A stretch of 64,000 nucleotides of DNA from Bifidobacterium breve (GTDB taxonomy: Bacteria; Actinomycetota; Thermoleophilia; Solirubrobacterales; Solirubrobacteraceae). This document shows, piece by piece, positions 46,556 through 55,181 of this stretch. A program made the position numbers and the translations under genes. The notes below the pieces were generated by a model, which was not told the origin of the DNA, searched no databases, and was given only the letters and a program-made list of their open reading frames with translations. Location of the stretch: contig CAMCVN010000008.1 in NCBI GenBank assembly GCA_945881845.1, positions 1 through 64,000 of the forward strand. The letters are read 5' to 3'. The number at the start of each line of letters is the position of its first letter. Position 1 is the first letter of the stretch.

Positions 46556-47545
46556 ATGCGTTTGATCACTCTCTCTCCTGTTGCACTGCTCGCCGCCGCT
46601 GCGCTTATTGGCTGCGGCAACAGCTCGTCCTCTCAGGGGCAGGGCGGGACGGTTCAGAGCATCGCCTCGTCCGAAAGCGCCGCTGCCAACTTCCCGAAAG
46701 CCGCCTCAACCTCGCTCGGCGAGCTGAAGCAGGCGAATCAGGAGTCGGTCATCTTGGCACCAAGCGTTTCGGTCCTTGAGCCCGGCACCAACCGTTATGG
46801 CTTCGCACTCTTCGACCCGGCGCAAAAGCAGATCTCTGGTGCTCCGGTAGCGCTCTACACCGCTAGCCGAAACGGCACCAATCTGCGCGGGCCGTTCATT
46901 GCGCGCAGCGAATCGCTGGCTGTCGCGCCGCAGTACACAAGCGAGAACAGCTCGCAAGACGCGGGGGCGGCCAAGAGCGTCTATGTCGCCCCGATCAACT
47001 TTCCTAAGGCCGGCAAGTACCAGGTCGTAGCGTTGGCCAAGCTCGACGGCCGCCTCGTTCTGAGCTCGGCGTTTGAAGCGCAGGTCGGTCAACCGGGAGG
47101 GCCGCCAAAGGTGGGGGAGACAGCACCGAAAGTTCACACACCGACGCTCGACTCGGTTGCTGGCGATGCGGCGCGGATCTCAACTCGTTCGCCGGCTGCC
47201 ACCGGGCTACTCACGACCGATCTCTTTGATGTCTACGGCAAGCAGCCGGTGGCGCTGATGTTCGCGACCCCGGCGCTCTGCCAGAGCCGTGTATGCGGCC
47301 CGGTCGTCGATGTTCTCGAAGAGGCGCGCGCGACCGACAAGAGCGGCAAGACGGCCTACATCGCGAACGAGATCTACCAGGAGAACCGAGTTGACCGCGG
47401 ACTGCGAACGCAGCCCGCGGCTTACGGCCTACCGACCGAACCGTGGCTCTTCGTGCTCAACGCCCAAGGCAAGGTTGTCGAGCGGATCGAAGGGGCCTTC
47501 TCACTCGCCGAACTGCGCCGAGCGATCGCCAAAGCCGGCGGTTAG
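46556..47545 (+). CDS. Thioredoxin-like lipoprotein
   Basis: 329 residues. A lipoprotein signal (ALIGC, Cys20) leads a Ser/Gln-rich linker, a beta-rich domain (about 60-180) and a thioredoxin-like C-terminal part (about 225-329) with PALCQSRVCGPVVDVL and the late EPWLFVLNAQGKVV. The Cys pair is C-x4-C, not the classical C-x2-C, so classic disulfide chemistry is doubtful; a metal-chaperone (Sco-like) role is one alternative. It ends ten bases from the convergent acyl-CoA dehydrogenase gene. Confidence 0.72.
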   Translation: MRLITLSPVALLAAAALIGCGNSSSSQGQGGTVQSIASSESAAANFPKAASTSLGELKQANQESVILAPSVSVLEPGTNRYGFALFDPAQKQISGAPVALYTASRNGTNLRGPFIARSESLAVAPQYTSENSSQDAGAAKSVYVAPINFPKAGKYQVVALAKLDGRLVLSSAFEAQVGQPGGPPKVGETAPKVHTPTLDSVAGDAARISTRSPAATGLLTTDLFDVYGKQPVALMFATPALCQSRVCGPVVDVLEEARATDKSGKTAYIANEIYQENRVDRGLRTQPAAYGLPTEPWLFVLNAQGKVVERIEGAFSLAELRRAIAKAGG

Positions 47546-47555
47546 ATCGAGTCGA

Positions 47556-48818
47556 TTAGCTCAGGTGCATGCCGGAGATCGCGCGGCTGATTACCAGTCG
47601 CTGAATCTCCGAAGTGCCCTCAAAGATCGTGTAGATCTTCGCGTCACGGTGCCAGCGCTCAACCGGGTACTCGCGCGCATAGCCGTTGCCACCGAGGATC
47701 TGAATCGCTCGCTCGGTCGTCCATACAGCGACCTCACCTGCCTTCAGCTTGCTCATTGAGCCTTCAGCGTTGTTGAAGTCCTGGCCGGTGCGGCCCATCC
47801 ATGAGGCGCGCCAAACAAGCAGGCGAGCACAATCGATCTCCATCTTCATGTCGGCGAGCATGAACGCGATCGACTGGTTTTCGATGATCTTGCGACCGAA
47901 CTGCTCGCGCTCCTTCGAGTAGTCAAGCGCGTACTCGTAGGCGGCGCGGGCGATTCCTACGGCCTGCGCGCCAACGGTTGGGCGACTGGCTTCAAAGGTT
48001 GCCATTGCGGCCTGCGACTTGTTCTTTGTTCCTTCACGTGCGCGGGCGAGGCGCTCGTCGAGCTTCTCCTTGCCACCGAGCACGTTCTCGGCTGGGATTC
48101 GCACTTCGTCGAGTAGAACCTCTGCCGTGTGCGAGGCGCGGATGCCGTGCTTCTTGACCTTCACGCCCTGACTCATGCCCTTCGTCTCAAACGGCACTAG
48201 GAAAGCGGCTTGGCCGCGCGAGCGAAGCTCAGGCTCGACCGAGGCGACGATCACGTGGACGTCGGCGATACCGCCGTTGGTTGCCCAAGCCTTCTGCCCG
48301 TTGAGTACCCACTCGTTGGTCTTCTCGTCGAACTTGGCTCGCGTGCGGAGCGCCGAAACGTCTGACCCTGCGTCTGGCTCGGAAACACAGAAGGAAGCGA
48401 CTTTCGGGTCGTCGACGCTGCCGAAGCAACGCGGAATCCATTCGCCGATCTGCTCATTTGTGCCTTGGCCGAAGATTGAAGCGACGGCAAGCGTCGTGCC
48501 GAAGATCGACATGCCGATTCCAGCATCGCCCCAGAAGAGCTCCTCGTTGACTATCGGCAGCAGAAGGCCGGTCGGGTCGCCGAAGAACTGAGCCGTGCCT
48601 TCGAAGCCGTAGAGGCCGATCTTGGCTGCCTCTTGAATCACCGGCCACGGAGTCTCTTCGCGCTCGTCCCACTCCTCACCGGCGGGGCGGATTACGTCTG
48701 CTGCAAAGCCGTGAGCCCAATCGCGGATCTCCTTCTGCTCTTCAGAGAGAGCGAGGTTGAAGGGGACGTCGGCGTCGGGGGTCACTTCAGAATTTGGGAC
48801 CTGCTCAGTGGTTGTCAT
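47556..48818 (-). CDS. Acyl-CoA dehydrogenase
   Basis: A 420-residue FAD flavoenzyme. Standard marks are SEPDAGSDVSALRTRA (FAD/substrate loop), YSKEREQFGRKI, ILGGNGYAREYPVER and the catalytic Glu of IFEGTSEIQRL. It oxidises an acyl-CoA; chain length unknown. The transcript is probably leaderless: TACAAT ends six bases before the ATG and a perfect palindrome sits directly upstream (48831-48848). Confidence 0.94.
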   Translation of the reverse strand: MTTTEQVPNSEVTPDADVPFNLALSEEQKEIRDWAHGFAADVIRPAGEEWDEREETPWPVIQEAAKIGLYGFEGTAQFFGDPTGLLLPIVNEELFWGDAGIGMSIFGTTLAVASIFGQGTNEQIGEWIPRCFGSVDDPKVASFCVSEPDAGSDVSALRTRAKFDEKTNEWVLNGQKAWATNGGIADVHVIVASVEPELRSRGQAAFLVPFETKGMSQGVKVKKHGIRASHTAEVLLDEVRIPAENVLGGKEKLDERLARAREGTKNKSQAAMATFEASRPTVGAQAVGIARAAYEYALDYSKEREQFGRKIIENQSIAFMLADMKMEIDCARLLVWRASWMGRTGQDFNNAEGSMSKLKAGEVAVWTTERAIQILGGNGYAREYPVERWHRDAKIYTIFEGTSEIQRLVISRAISGMHLS

Positions 48819-48824
48819 GCCACT

Positions 48825-48830
48825 ATTGTA
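48825..48830 (-). promoter_or_regulatory. -10 hexamer TACAAT of acyl-CoA dehydrogenase
   Basis: On the reverse strand TACAAT is followed by six bases and the ATG at 48818. The operator at 48831-48848 occupies the whole spacer up to the -35 position, where no TTGACA is seen. Confidence 0.55.
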
Positions 48831-48848
48831 ACTGACCGGTTGGTCAGT
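48831..48848. promoter_or_regulatory. TetR-type operator palindrome
   Basis: ACTGACC-GGTT-GGTCAGT, perfect seven-base arms around a four-base centre. This spacing and symmetry fit TetR-family sites controlling fatty-acid or CoA-ester genes. It abuts the -10 of the acyl-CoA dehydrogenase, so binding would block RNA polymerase. The regulator is not identified; the TetR gene at 57009 has no such site in front of it. Confidence 0.7.
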
Positions 48849-48872
48849 AATTTCGCTCGTGGCGCAACCGAG

Positions 48873-49187
48873 CTAGTCGTCGGGTCGGTCGGCCCAGTGG
48901 TACTGAGTGTGCTCGGCCAGCTCACTAACCGCAAAGGTCGCGAAGCTCAGCAGCTGGGCGCGGTCGAGCTCACAGAGCACGTCCCAGACCGCGCCGGTGC
49001 CTTGCCTATCGCTGAGGCCGCAGAGGGCGTCGAGCGCGGTCGCGCCACGGGAGAGTGATTGGCGGCGCTCAAGTTCGGTGCTGTCGCCGCGGAGCTCCTC
49101 GATCGCGGCGCTCCTGACGAGCGCCTCAATTGAGGAACCATCCATCTCGATCCGCTGCATCTGCTGGGTTTTGTCGTCCTCGCTCAC
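48873..49187 (-). CDS. Small hypothetical protein
   Basis: 104 residues, mostly helical, with one Cys pair far apart (DALCGL, DVLCELD) and an end rich in Trp/His/Asp (YHWADRPDD). I know no family. It is on the same strand as the acyl-CoA dehydrogenase but separated from it by the operator and promoter. GTG start at 49187. Antisense to a longer frame that has shadow-type composition. Confidence 0.55.
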   Translation of the reverse strand: MSEDDKTQQMQRIEMDGSSIEALVRSAAIEELRGDSTELERRQSLSRGATALDALCGLSDRQGTGAVWDVLCELDRAQLLSFATFAVSELAEHTQYHWADRPDD

Positions 49188-49256
49188 GGCTCGATCCTAG
49201 CCCGTGACCGGATTGGGAAGGAAGAAGGGGGCAGCACGTCGAAACAGAGCAGGCCT

Positions 49257-50138
49257 ATGAAGACAACCGGAAGTACTTCCACGACCACGCGGCGCGAGGG
49301 CAGCGGCCATCAGGCCCTGTCTACCTACATCGAGGCACGCTTCGATGAGTTCTCGCGCTCCCAAAAGGACGTTGCTCAGTACATCGTCGATCATCTCGAC
49401 GAAGTCGCGTTCCAAACCGCGGAGGAGCTCGCGAGGCGAGCCAACACCTCCAGCTCGACCGTTGTGCGCTTTTCACAGGCGCTCGGCTTCGAGGGCTTCC
49501 CTGAACTTCAGGTGGCAGCACGCGAGGAATACCGTCGCCGCGTTGCCAGCGGCCAGGAGGGCGGCGGCTCCGGCTCAGAGCCGCTCTTCGCGCTCGATCA
49601 GAACGAATTCGAAACGGCGCTCGTCGCCGACCACCTCAACGTTGAAGAGACGGCGCGTAAAGTCTCGCGGCGTGATGTAGAAGCTGCGATCGAGTCGATC
49701 GCAAACTCGTCACGAGTGCTCGTAGTCGGCACCGATCAGATGGCATTCTTCGCCTCTTATCTGCGCCATCTGCTGATGCTGCTTGACATCGAGGCTGAGA
49801 CCGTCGCGAGCCCGTCGCAGGACGCGCTCGGGCGTCTTGGGCGGATCGACGAGAACTCGCTCGTAATCGGACTCGCCGCAGGGCGGCCTCATCCGCTCGT
49901 GCTGCGAGGCATGAAGCTGGCCCGACATCGCGGCGGAAGCACGCTCGCGATCACCGACGCGACGCTCTCAGAGGTCGCGAAGCTCGCCCAAGTGCAGCTC
50001 TACTACTCGTCCAACTCGCCGGCCTACGTCCGCTCGCACGTTGCTCTGCTGAGCGTGATTCAGGCACTCGCCTACGGCGTTTATAGCCGCGACACTGAGC
50101 GCTACGCGGATCGCATCAAGGCTTTCCGCCTCAAGTAG
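49257..50138 (+). CDS. MurR/RpiR-family transcriptional regulator
   Basis: A 293-residue repressor-type protein: N-terminal RpiR helix-turn-helix (about 20-98, [20 protein letters not shown]) and a C-terminal SIS sugar-phosphate domain (about 135-270, [13 protein letters not shown]). It would sense a phosphosugar. No sugar operon is adjacent; pdxS follows after 58 bases, so it may be independent. Confidence 0.88.
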   Translation: MKTTGSTSTTTRREGSGHQALSTYIEARFDEFSRSQKDVAQYIVDHLDEVAFQTAEELARRANTSSSTVVRFSQALGFEGFPELQVAAREEYRRRVASGQEGGGSGSEPLFALDQNEFETALVADHLNVEETARKVSRRDVEAAIESIANSSRVLVVGTDQMAFFASYLRHLLMLLDIEAETVASPSQDALGRLGRIDENSLVIGLAAGRPHPLVLRGMKLARHRGGSTLAITDATLSEVAKLAQVQLYYSSNSPAYVRSHVALLSVIQALAYGVYSRDTERYADRIKAFRLK

Positions 50139-50169
50139 GCGCGCAAAATCTCTGCCACGCAGTCTTTCG

Positions 50170-50189
50170 CGGCCTTTGGGCCGTAGACT
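50170..50189 (+). promoter_or_regulatory. pdxS promoter: CGGCC-TTTG-GGCCG inverted repeat with TAGACT -10
   Basis: Arms CGGCC (50170-50174) and GGCCG (50179-50183) end at TAGACT (50184-50189), which is seven bases before the pdxS ATG. The repeat lies where the spacer should be, so it could be an operator, though it may also be the tail hairpin of the regulator transcript. Confidence 0.45.
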
Positions 50190-50196
50190 GATCACG

Positions 50197-51081
50197 ATGC
50201 GCGACGAAGCAACCTTCAAAGTAAAAGCTGGCCTGGCAGAAATGCTCAAGGGCGGCGTGATCATGGACGTGATCGACCAGGAACAGGCACGGATCGCCGA
50301 AGCCGCTGGCGCCTGCGCCGTAATGGCGCTCGAGCGTGTCCCATCCGACATCCGCCGCGATGGTGGCGTGGCACGGATGTCCGACCCTGAGATGATCCAA
50401 TCGATCCAAGAGGCCGTGACGATTCCGGTGATGGCTAAGGCCCGCATCGGCCACTTCGCCGAGGCACAGGTGCTCGAGGCTCTGGAGGTCGATTACATCG
50501 ACGAGTCCGAAGTTCTAACTCCGGCCGACGAGGCCAATCACATTGACAAGTGGCCGTTCAAGGTTCCCTTCGTCTGTGGCGCCACCAATCTCGGCGAGGC
50601 TTTGCGCCGGATCGGCGAGGGCGCCGCAATGATCCGTTCGAAGGGCGAGGCTGGAACCGGCGACATCGTCGAAGCGGTCCGCCACCTGCGGACGATCAAC
50701 GGTGAAATCAAGCGCCTTGGTGGCCTCAGCGAAGCCGAGATTGCGACCGCGGCTAGGGACAACGCAGCGCCGCTCGAGCTCGTCCGTGCAGTCGCTGCAA
50801 GCGGCCGCCTGCCGGTAGTGATGTTCTGCGCCGGTGGCATCGCGACACCGGCCGACGCCTCGCTCGTGATGCAGCTCGGCGCTGAAGGTGTTTTTGTTGG
50901 ATCAGGGATTTTCAAGAGCGCGGACCCAGAAGCTCGGGCCGCAGCAATCGTCGAAGCGACGACCCACTACGAGGTTCCTGAGCGCGTGCTGCGCGCCTCG
51001 GAAGGGCTCGGCGCTGCGATGGACTCAATCGAGTCGCGCAAGCTCGACGAGTCTGAGCTGCTGAGCAACCGCGGCTGGTGA
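50197..51081 (+). CDS. pdxS: Pyridoxal 5'-phosphate synthase subunit PdxS
   Basis: 294-residue beta/alpha barrel that builds PLP from ribose-5-phosphate, glyceraldehyde-3-phosphate and ammonia. Catalytic Lys residues lie in VMAKARIGH and [10 protein letters not shown]. The frame is open to 50176, but ATG 50197 gives the family N-terminus ([17 protein letters not shown]) and has a promoter hexamer at the right distance. Overlaps pdxT in GTGA. Confidence 0.97.
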   Translation: MRDEATFKVKAGLAEMLKGGVIMDVIDQEQARIAEAAGACAVMALERVPSDIRRDGGVARMSDPEMIQSIQEAVTIPVMAKARIGHFAEAQVLEALEVDYIDESEVLTPADEANHIDKWPFKVPFVCGATNLGEALRRIGEGAAMIRSKGEAGTGDIVEAVRHLRTINGEIKRLGGLSEAEIATAARDNAAPLELVRAVAASGRLPVVMFCAGGIATPADASLVMQLGAEGVFVGSGIFKSADPEARAAAIVEATTHYEVPERVLRASEGLGAAMDSIESRKLDESELLSNRGW

Positions 51082-51680
51082 ACGGGGTGCCGTCGCCGCG
51101 TGCGAGCGGCGAGCAGATAACCGTTGGTGTACTCGCCCTACAGGGCGACTTCGAGGCGCACGGGGCTGTGCTGAAACGGCTGGGTGCTGAGGTGCGAGAA
51201 GTGCGCGTTCCGGCCGACCTCGATCGCCTCGACGGGCTGGTCATCCCTGGCGGCGAGTCGACGACAATCACGCTTGGGATCGAACGTGAGCAGCTCGGCG
51301 ACCCGCTGCGCGCCTTCCACGCCGCAGGAAAGCCGATCTTCGGTACCTGCGCAGGGTTGATCATGCTCGACCGCGACCACCTTGGGATCATTGACGTCCG
51401 TGCCGAGCGAAACGCCTTCGGCCGCCAGGTACGCAGCTTCGAAGCGCCACTCGAGCTTGGGCTCGAGGGAGGGCCGGTCGAAGCGATTTTTATCCGCGCC
51501 CCCTGGATCGCCGAGCACGGACCGAGCGTCGAGATTTTGGCTGAGGTTGAGGGGCACGCGGTGGCGGCGCGCGAAGGTTCAGTGCTCGTCGTCGCATTCC
51601 ACCCTGAACTTGGCGACGACGACCGTGTACACGCGCTCTTTCTCCAAAGCGTTAGCGATGCGCGCCTCACGGCCGCATAA
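51078..51680 (+). CDS. pdxT: Pyridoxal 5'-phosphate synthase glutaminase PdxT
   Basis: A 200-residue class-I glutaminase supplying ammonia to Pdx[18 protein letters not shown], the nucleophile in FGTCAGL (Cys91) and FHPEL (His-Glu) are all present. GTG start overlapping pdxS, the standard coupled pair. The TAA stop is ten bases before the next glycosyltransferase codon and in the same frame. Confidence 0.97.
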   Translation: MNGVPSPRASGEQITVGVLALQGDFEAHGAVLKRLGAEVREVRVPADLDRLDGLVIPGGESTTITLGIEREQLGDPLRAFHAAGKPIFGTCAGLIMLDRDHLGIIDVRAERNAFGRQVRSFEAPLELGLEGGPVEAIFIRAPWIAEHGPSVEILAEVEGHAVAAREGSVLVVAFHPELGDDDRVHALFLQSVSDARLTAA

Positions 51681-51689
51681 ACTCGCTCG

Positions 51690-52712
51690 ATAGCCGCGAT
51701 CCTTATTAATTGCCGCGCCGCCTCGCGCCCCGAACTGGGCGGCGTTGAGCGCTGGGCGCGCGAGCTGGCGGCGCGGCTGCCAGCGCTTGGCACGCGCGAA
51801 TATCGCCTCGTTCGGCCGCCGAGTCGGATGACGCACCGAGCCGGCCAGCTGTGGGAGCAGCTAGCACTGCCGCTCGAAGCGCGCCGAGTAGGCACGCCGC
51901 TGCTGATCAACCCGGCCAACCTCGCGCCGCTGGCGTTCTCCCACAACCTCGTCCACATCTTCGATGCTGCTGCGCTGCGCCAGCCCGATTGGTACTCGAA
52001 TCTTTACTCCAGCTATCAGGCTCGCTTACTGCCGCAGGTGGCTCGCCGCGCTGAGGCAATCGTGACCGGAAGTGAATTCTCAAAGGCCGAACTGATCGAG
52101 CTGCTCGGCGTCAGCGGGTCGAAGATCCACGTGATCGCGGGCGGCGTAGACGCGCGCTTCACGCCGGCCGCCGACTCGGCTGGGGCACGCGCGAAGCTCG
52201 CTCTCGCAGCGCCGTACGTGCTCTGCGTCGCGAGCCGCACGGCGCGCAAGAACCTCGCCTCATTGGAGCCGGCCGCGCGGCTGCTGGCGGCCGAGGGGAT
52301 TGAGCTGGTTGTGGCCGGCGGTGACCGGCCCCAGTTCAAAGAGCAAGCTGGCGCCGGTGCGGTTCGCTTCCTCGGCTACGTCGACGACGCGCTCCTGCCC
52401 GGCCTTTACGCAGGCGCCAGCGCATTCGTGCTGCCCTCGCTCCACGAAGGGTTTGGACTGACGGCGCTTGAAGCGATGGCTAGTGGCGTGCCGACTGTTC
52501 TTTCGAACGCTGGCGCTCTTCCCGAAACCGGCTCGTCGGCAGCGCTTTACGCCGACCCACTCGATCCGCTTGCGATCGCCGACCAGATCCTTGCCGCGAT
52601 CGGTAGCCGGCAGCTCGCCGAGGCGGGAATCTCTCGCGCGGCGGGGTTCAGCTGGGAGCGGACGGCTCTTTCGCTCGATCAGCTAGTCGGCGAGCTGGTT
52701 GCTTCGAAGTAG
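51690..52712 (+). CDS. GT4-family glycosyltransferase with a non-standard start
   Basis: A GT-B glycosyltransferase: VTGSEFSKAEL, RTARKNL, and the family donor site LPSLHEGFGLTALEAMASG with E-x7-E Glu. The first ATG (51828) would remove the N-terminal strand. In-frame codons upstream encode ILINCRAASRPELGGVERWA, which is the expected GT4 opening, back to ATA at 51690; pdxT's in-frame TAA at 51678 closes the frame. No ATG, GTG or TTG exists between, so the gene either starts at ATA (or ATC/ATT/CTG) or lost its ATG. Gives 340 aa. Ends overlapping the convergent MBL gene by 34 bases. Confidence 0.8.
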   Translation: MAAILINCRAASRPELGGVERWARELAARLPALGTREYRLVRPPSRMTHRAGQLWEQLALPLEARRVGTPLLINPANLAPLAFSHNLVHIFDAAALRQPDWYSNLYSSYQARLLPQVARRAEAIVTGSEFSKAELIELLGVSGSKIHVIAGGVDARFTPAADSAGARAKLALAAPYVLCVASRTARKNLASLEPAARLLAAEGIELVVAGGDRPQFKEQAGAGAVRFLGYVDDALLPGLYAGASAFVLPSLHEGFGLTALEAMASGVPTVLSNAGALPETGSSAALYADPLDPLAIADQILAAIGSRQLAEAGISRAAGFSWERTALSLDQLVGELVASK

Positions 52713-53737
52713 GCGATCCCGTCGTCATCGAAGAGCTCGGCGACGCGGCCCTCACTGATCAGAACGTCGACGTGGCCAAGCGCCTCGGAGAGCGTCAGGT
52801 AGGCCTGCGTCACGGCGACGTTGCCCCAGAGAGCTTGCGCTAGCTCGTAGCCGCTGCGCGGCCGCTCGGCGATCAGTTTGTAGAGCTTGGCGGCCCGGCG
52901 TTCATGGAGCCGGAAGCGCTCATCGATCAGCTCGACGTGGTCGGTGAATCCGGGGCCATGGCCGGGTAGGACTAGGTCGATCGGACCCATCTCGCGCGTC
53001 TTAATGAGCGAGTCGAGGTAGATCATCAGCGACTTCGGCCGCTTCAGGTGTGCTGCATCCTCGGGCTTGTCGATCGGCGCCTCAAGCGGCCGGGCGATCA
53101 GTGGGTTCGATGAGACGCTGGCGATCAGGTGATCGGCGGCGAGCAGTGTGCCGCTGTCAGCGTCGAAGAAGATCGTGTCCGATGGCGAATGGCCTGGTCG
53201 GTGGTGAACCGTGAGCGTGCGGTCGCGGAGCTCCAGCGTGTCGCCCTCTGCCAGCGACCGAGTGACCGTCGCCGGCGCGCCCCAGCCGCGGAATGAGCGC
53301 GACACGCTGCGCAGCGCAAGGCAGGTTTCTTCAGGGATACCGTGGCGCAGCATCACCGCCGCGGCGAAGCGGTCATCGGCCTCCATCCATTCCTCGTAAC
53401 GAGCTAGGCACGGGGTTAGTGAGGCCAGCGCGGCAACCGGAGCGCCGGAGCGGCGCGCGAGGATCTCGGTCAAGCCAAGGTGATCCATGTGCTGGTGACT
53501 AATGATGATCAGCTCAAGATCTTCGATCTTCTTGCCGAGCTTGGCTAGCTCCGACTCCAGCGCGTCGAGCGCCAGTCCGGAGTTCGGCCCCGTGTCAATC
53601 AGCGTGAGCGGATCGTCGTCGAGCAGGTAAGTGTTGATTGGCCCGATCCCGAACGGCGTCGGCAGCGGAATGCAATGGATGCCGCGTTCGCGCGCGGTAG
53701 CTGCTTCAGCCGAGGACGGCTCCCAGAGCGCGCTCAC
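52679..53737 (-). CDS. MBL-fold metallohydrolase
   Basis: 352 residues. The metallo-beta-lactamase site is SHQHMDH, then later GHSPSDT, AADHL and LPGHGP, with a C-terminal winged-helix-like part (about 260-350), a layout close to LACTB2/endoribonuclease-type hydrolases. Substrate unknown. GTG start overlapping the phosphomannomutase stop by four bases, so it is the second gene of that operon. Confidence 0.88.
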   Translation of the reverse strand: MSALWEPSSAEAATARERGIHCIPLPTPFGIGPINTYLLDDDPLTLIDTGPNSGLALDALESELAKLGKKIEDLELIIISHQHMDHLGLTEILARRSGAPVAALASLTPCLARYEEWMEADDRFAAAVMLRHGIPEETCLALRSVSRSFRGWGAPATVTRSLAEGDTLELRDRTLTVHHRPGHSPSDTIFFDADSGTLLAADHLIASVSSNPLIARPLEAPIDKPEDAAHLKRPKSLMIYLDSLIKTREMGPIDLVLPGHGPGFTDHVELIDERFRLHERRAAKLYKLIAERPRSGYELAQALWGNVAVTQAYLTLSEALGHVDVLISEGRVAELFDDDGIAYFEATSSPTS

Positions 53738-55107
53738 GCGCGGATCAGCCCGAGAACCTCGTCGCGGCGCGCTTCCATGTCTTCGACCGAGACAAGTGAT
53801 TCAAGGCAGAGGCGCAGCAGCGGTTCGGTGTTCGAGGCGCGGACGTTGAAGTGCCAGTCGTCGAAGTCAACGCTGACTCCATCGAGGTGACCGATAGTCG
53901 CCCCCTGGGCCTCATAGATGACGACGATCTCGTCGAGCTTCGTCTGCGCGTCATCAACTTCGGAGTTGATCTCGCCGGAGATGAAGTACTTCGCTTTCAG
54001 CTCGGCGAGCATCGCGCTCAGCGGGCGCTCGGCCTGCGAGAGGATCTCCAACATCAGCAGCGCCGGGATTGTCCCGGAGTCGGCGCAGTAGAAGTCACGA
54101 AAGTAGTAGTGGCCGGAAACTTCACCGCCGAAGATTGCGTCTTCGTCGCGCATCCGCGTCTTGAAGAAGGCGTGACCGACGCGATTCACGAGAGCAGTGC
54201 CGCCAAGCTTTTCAACCGTGTCAGCGACGGCGCGAGATGCACGCACGTCGTAGAGAATTGTCGAACCGGGTTGCTTTGCCAGCAGGCTCTCGGCCAGCAG
54301 CGCGGTGAGGAAGTCGCCGGCGACAAACTCGCCCTTGTCGTCGATGAAGAAGCAGCGGTCGGCGTCGCCGTCCCAGGCGATGCCGATGTCGGCGCCGGTC
54401 TCGACGACGCGTTCCATGATGAAGGCGCGGTTCTCGGGCAGCATCGGGTTCGGCTCGTGGCCTGGGAAGTTGCCGTCGGGGACGAAGTAGTTCTTGTCAA
54501 GCTCAAGACCGAGGTACTCAAGCAGCGGGCCAACCATCGGCCCCGCCATTCCGTTGCCACCATCGACGACGACTTTCAGCGGCTTGACCGCGGTCGGGTC
54601 GATGAACTCCAATGCGGCGGCGCGGAAAGGGTTGTAGATCTTGATCGACTCTGAGGTGCCGCCGCCAGGCGCGGGTCCAAGACCGGCCGCGAGCATGTCG
54701 CGGATGTCGCCGATGCCGCTGTCGCCGGAGAGCGCAATCGCTCCTCGTTTGACCAGCTTCGCGCCGGTGTAGGCCGCTGGGTTGTGTGAGGCCGTGCACA
54801 TCAGGCCGCCGTCGAGCTGGCGGCTGCCGACGAGCCAGTAGAGCATCTCGCTGCCGACCTCTCCGATGTCGATCACGTGGGCGCCTTCCGAGAGCATCCC
54901 CTGGAGGTAGCGCTCGGCCAGCTCTGGAGCTTCGAGCCGCATGTCGTGGCCAAGGCCGATGCCTAGGTCGGCGGTATCGCGACCGGTCATCTGGCTGAGC
55001 ACGCGGACGAAGGCCCGCCCAATAGCTTCGGCAAGATCGCCGTCGATCTGCTCGCCGTAGAGCCCGCGAATGTCGTAGGCCTTGAAGATCTCGTCTGGAG
55101 CTTTCAC
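53734..55107 (-). CDS. manB: Phosphomannomutase/phosphoglucomutase
   Basis: 457 residues of the alpha-D-phosphohexomutase family. The phosphoserine is in TASHNPAAYTG, the metal loop is DGDADR, the sugar loop is GEVSGHYYF and the last domain has RASNTEPLLRL. Makes mannose-1-phosphate or glucose-1-phosphate for glycans. I chose GTG 55107 (VKAPDEIFKAYDIRG); an in-frame start at 55182 would add 25 non-homologous residues. Divergent from the epimerase. Confidence 0.92.
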   Translation of the reverse strand: MKAPDEIFKAYDIRGLYGEQIDGDLAEAIGRAFVRVLSQMTGRDTADLGIGLGHDMRLEAPELAERYLQGMLSEGAHVIDIGEVGSEMLYWLVGSRQLDGGLMCTASHNPAAYTGAKLVKRGAIALSGDSGIGDIRDMLAAGLGPAPGGGTSESIKIYNPFRAAALEFIDPTAVKPLKVVVDGGNGMAGPMVGPLLEYLGLELDKNYFVPDGNFPGHEPNPMLPENRAFIMERVVETGADIGIAWDGDADRCFFIDDKGEFVAGDFLTALLAESLLAKQPGSTILYDVRASRAVADTVEKLGGTALVNRVGHAFFKTRMRDEDAIFGGEVSGHYYFRDFYCADSGTIPALLMLEILSQAERPLSAMLAELKAKYFISGEINSEVDDAQTKLDEIVVIYEAQGATIGHLDGVSVDFDDWHFNVRASNTEPLLRLCLESLVSVEDMEARRDEVLGLIRA

Positions 55108-55181
55108 GATTTGACAGATTAGCCGCGCTGGCGCTCCCTCTGCCGACACGGCGCGCGCAGTCCTGCGAGCATCACGCGCCA

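Noticed and set aside
51078-52712. PdxT-glycosyltransferase fusion by TAA readthrough
   Set aside because: The pdxT stop is in frame, but PdxT ends at its normal length and the GT has its own N-terminal strand; a start problem is a simpler explanation.
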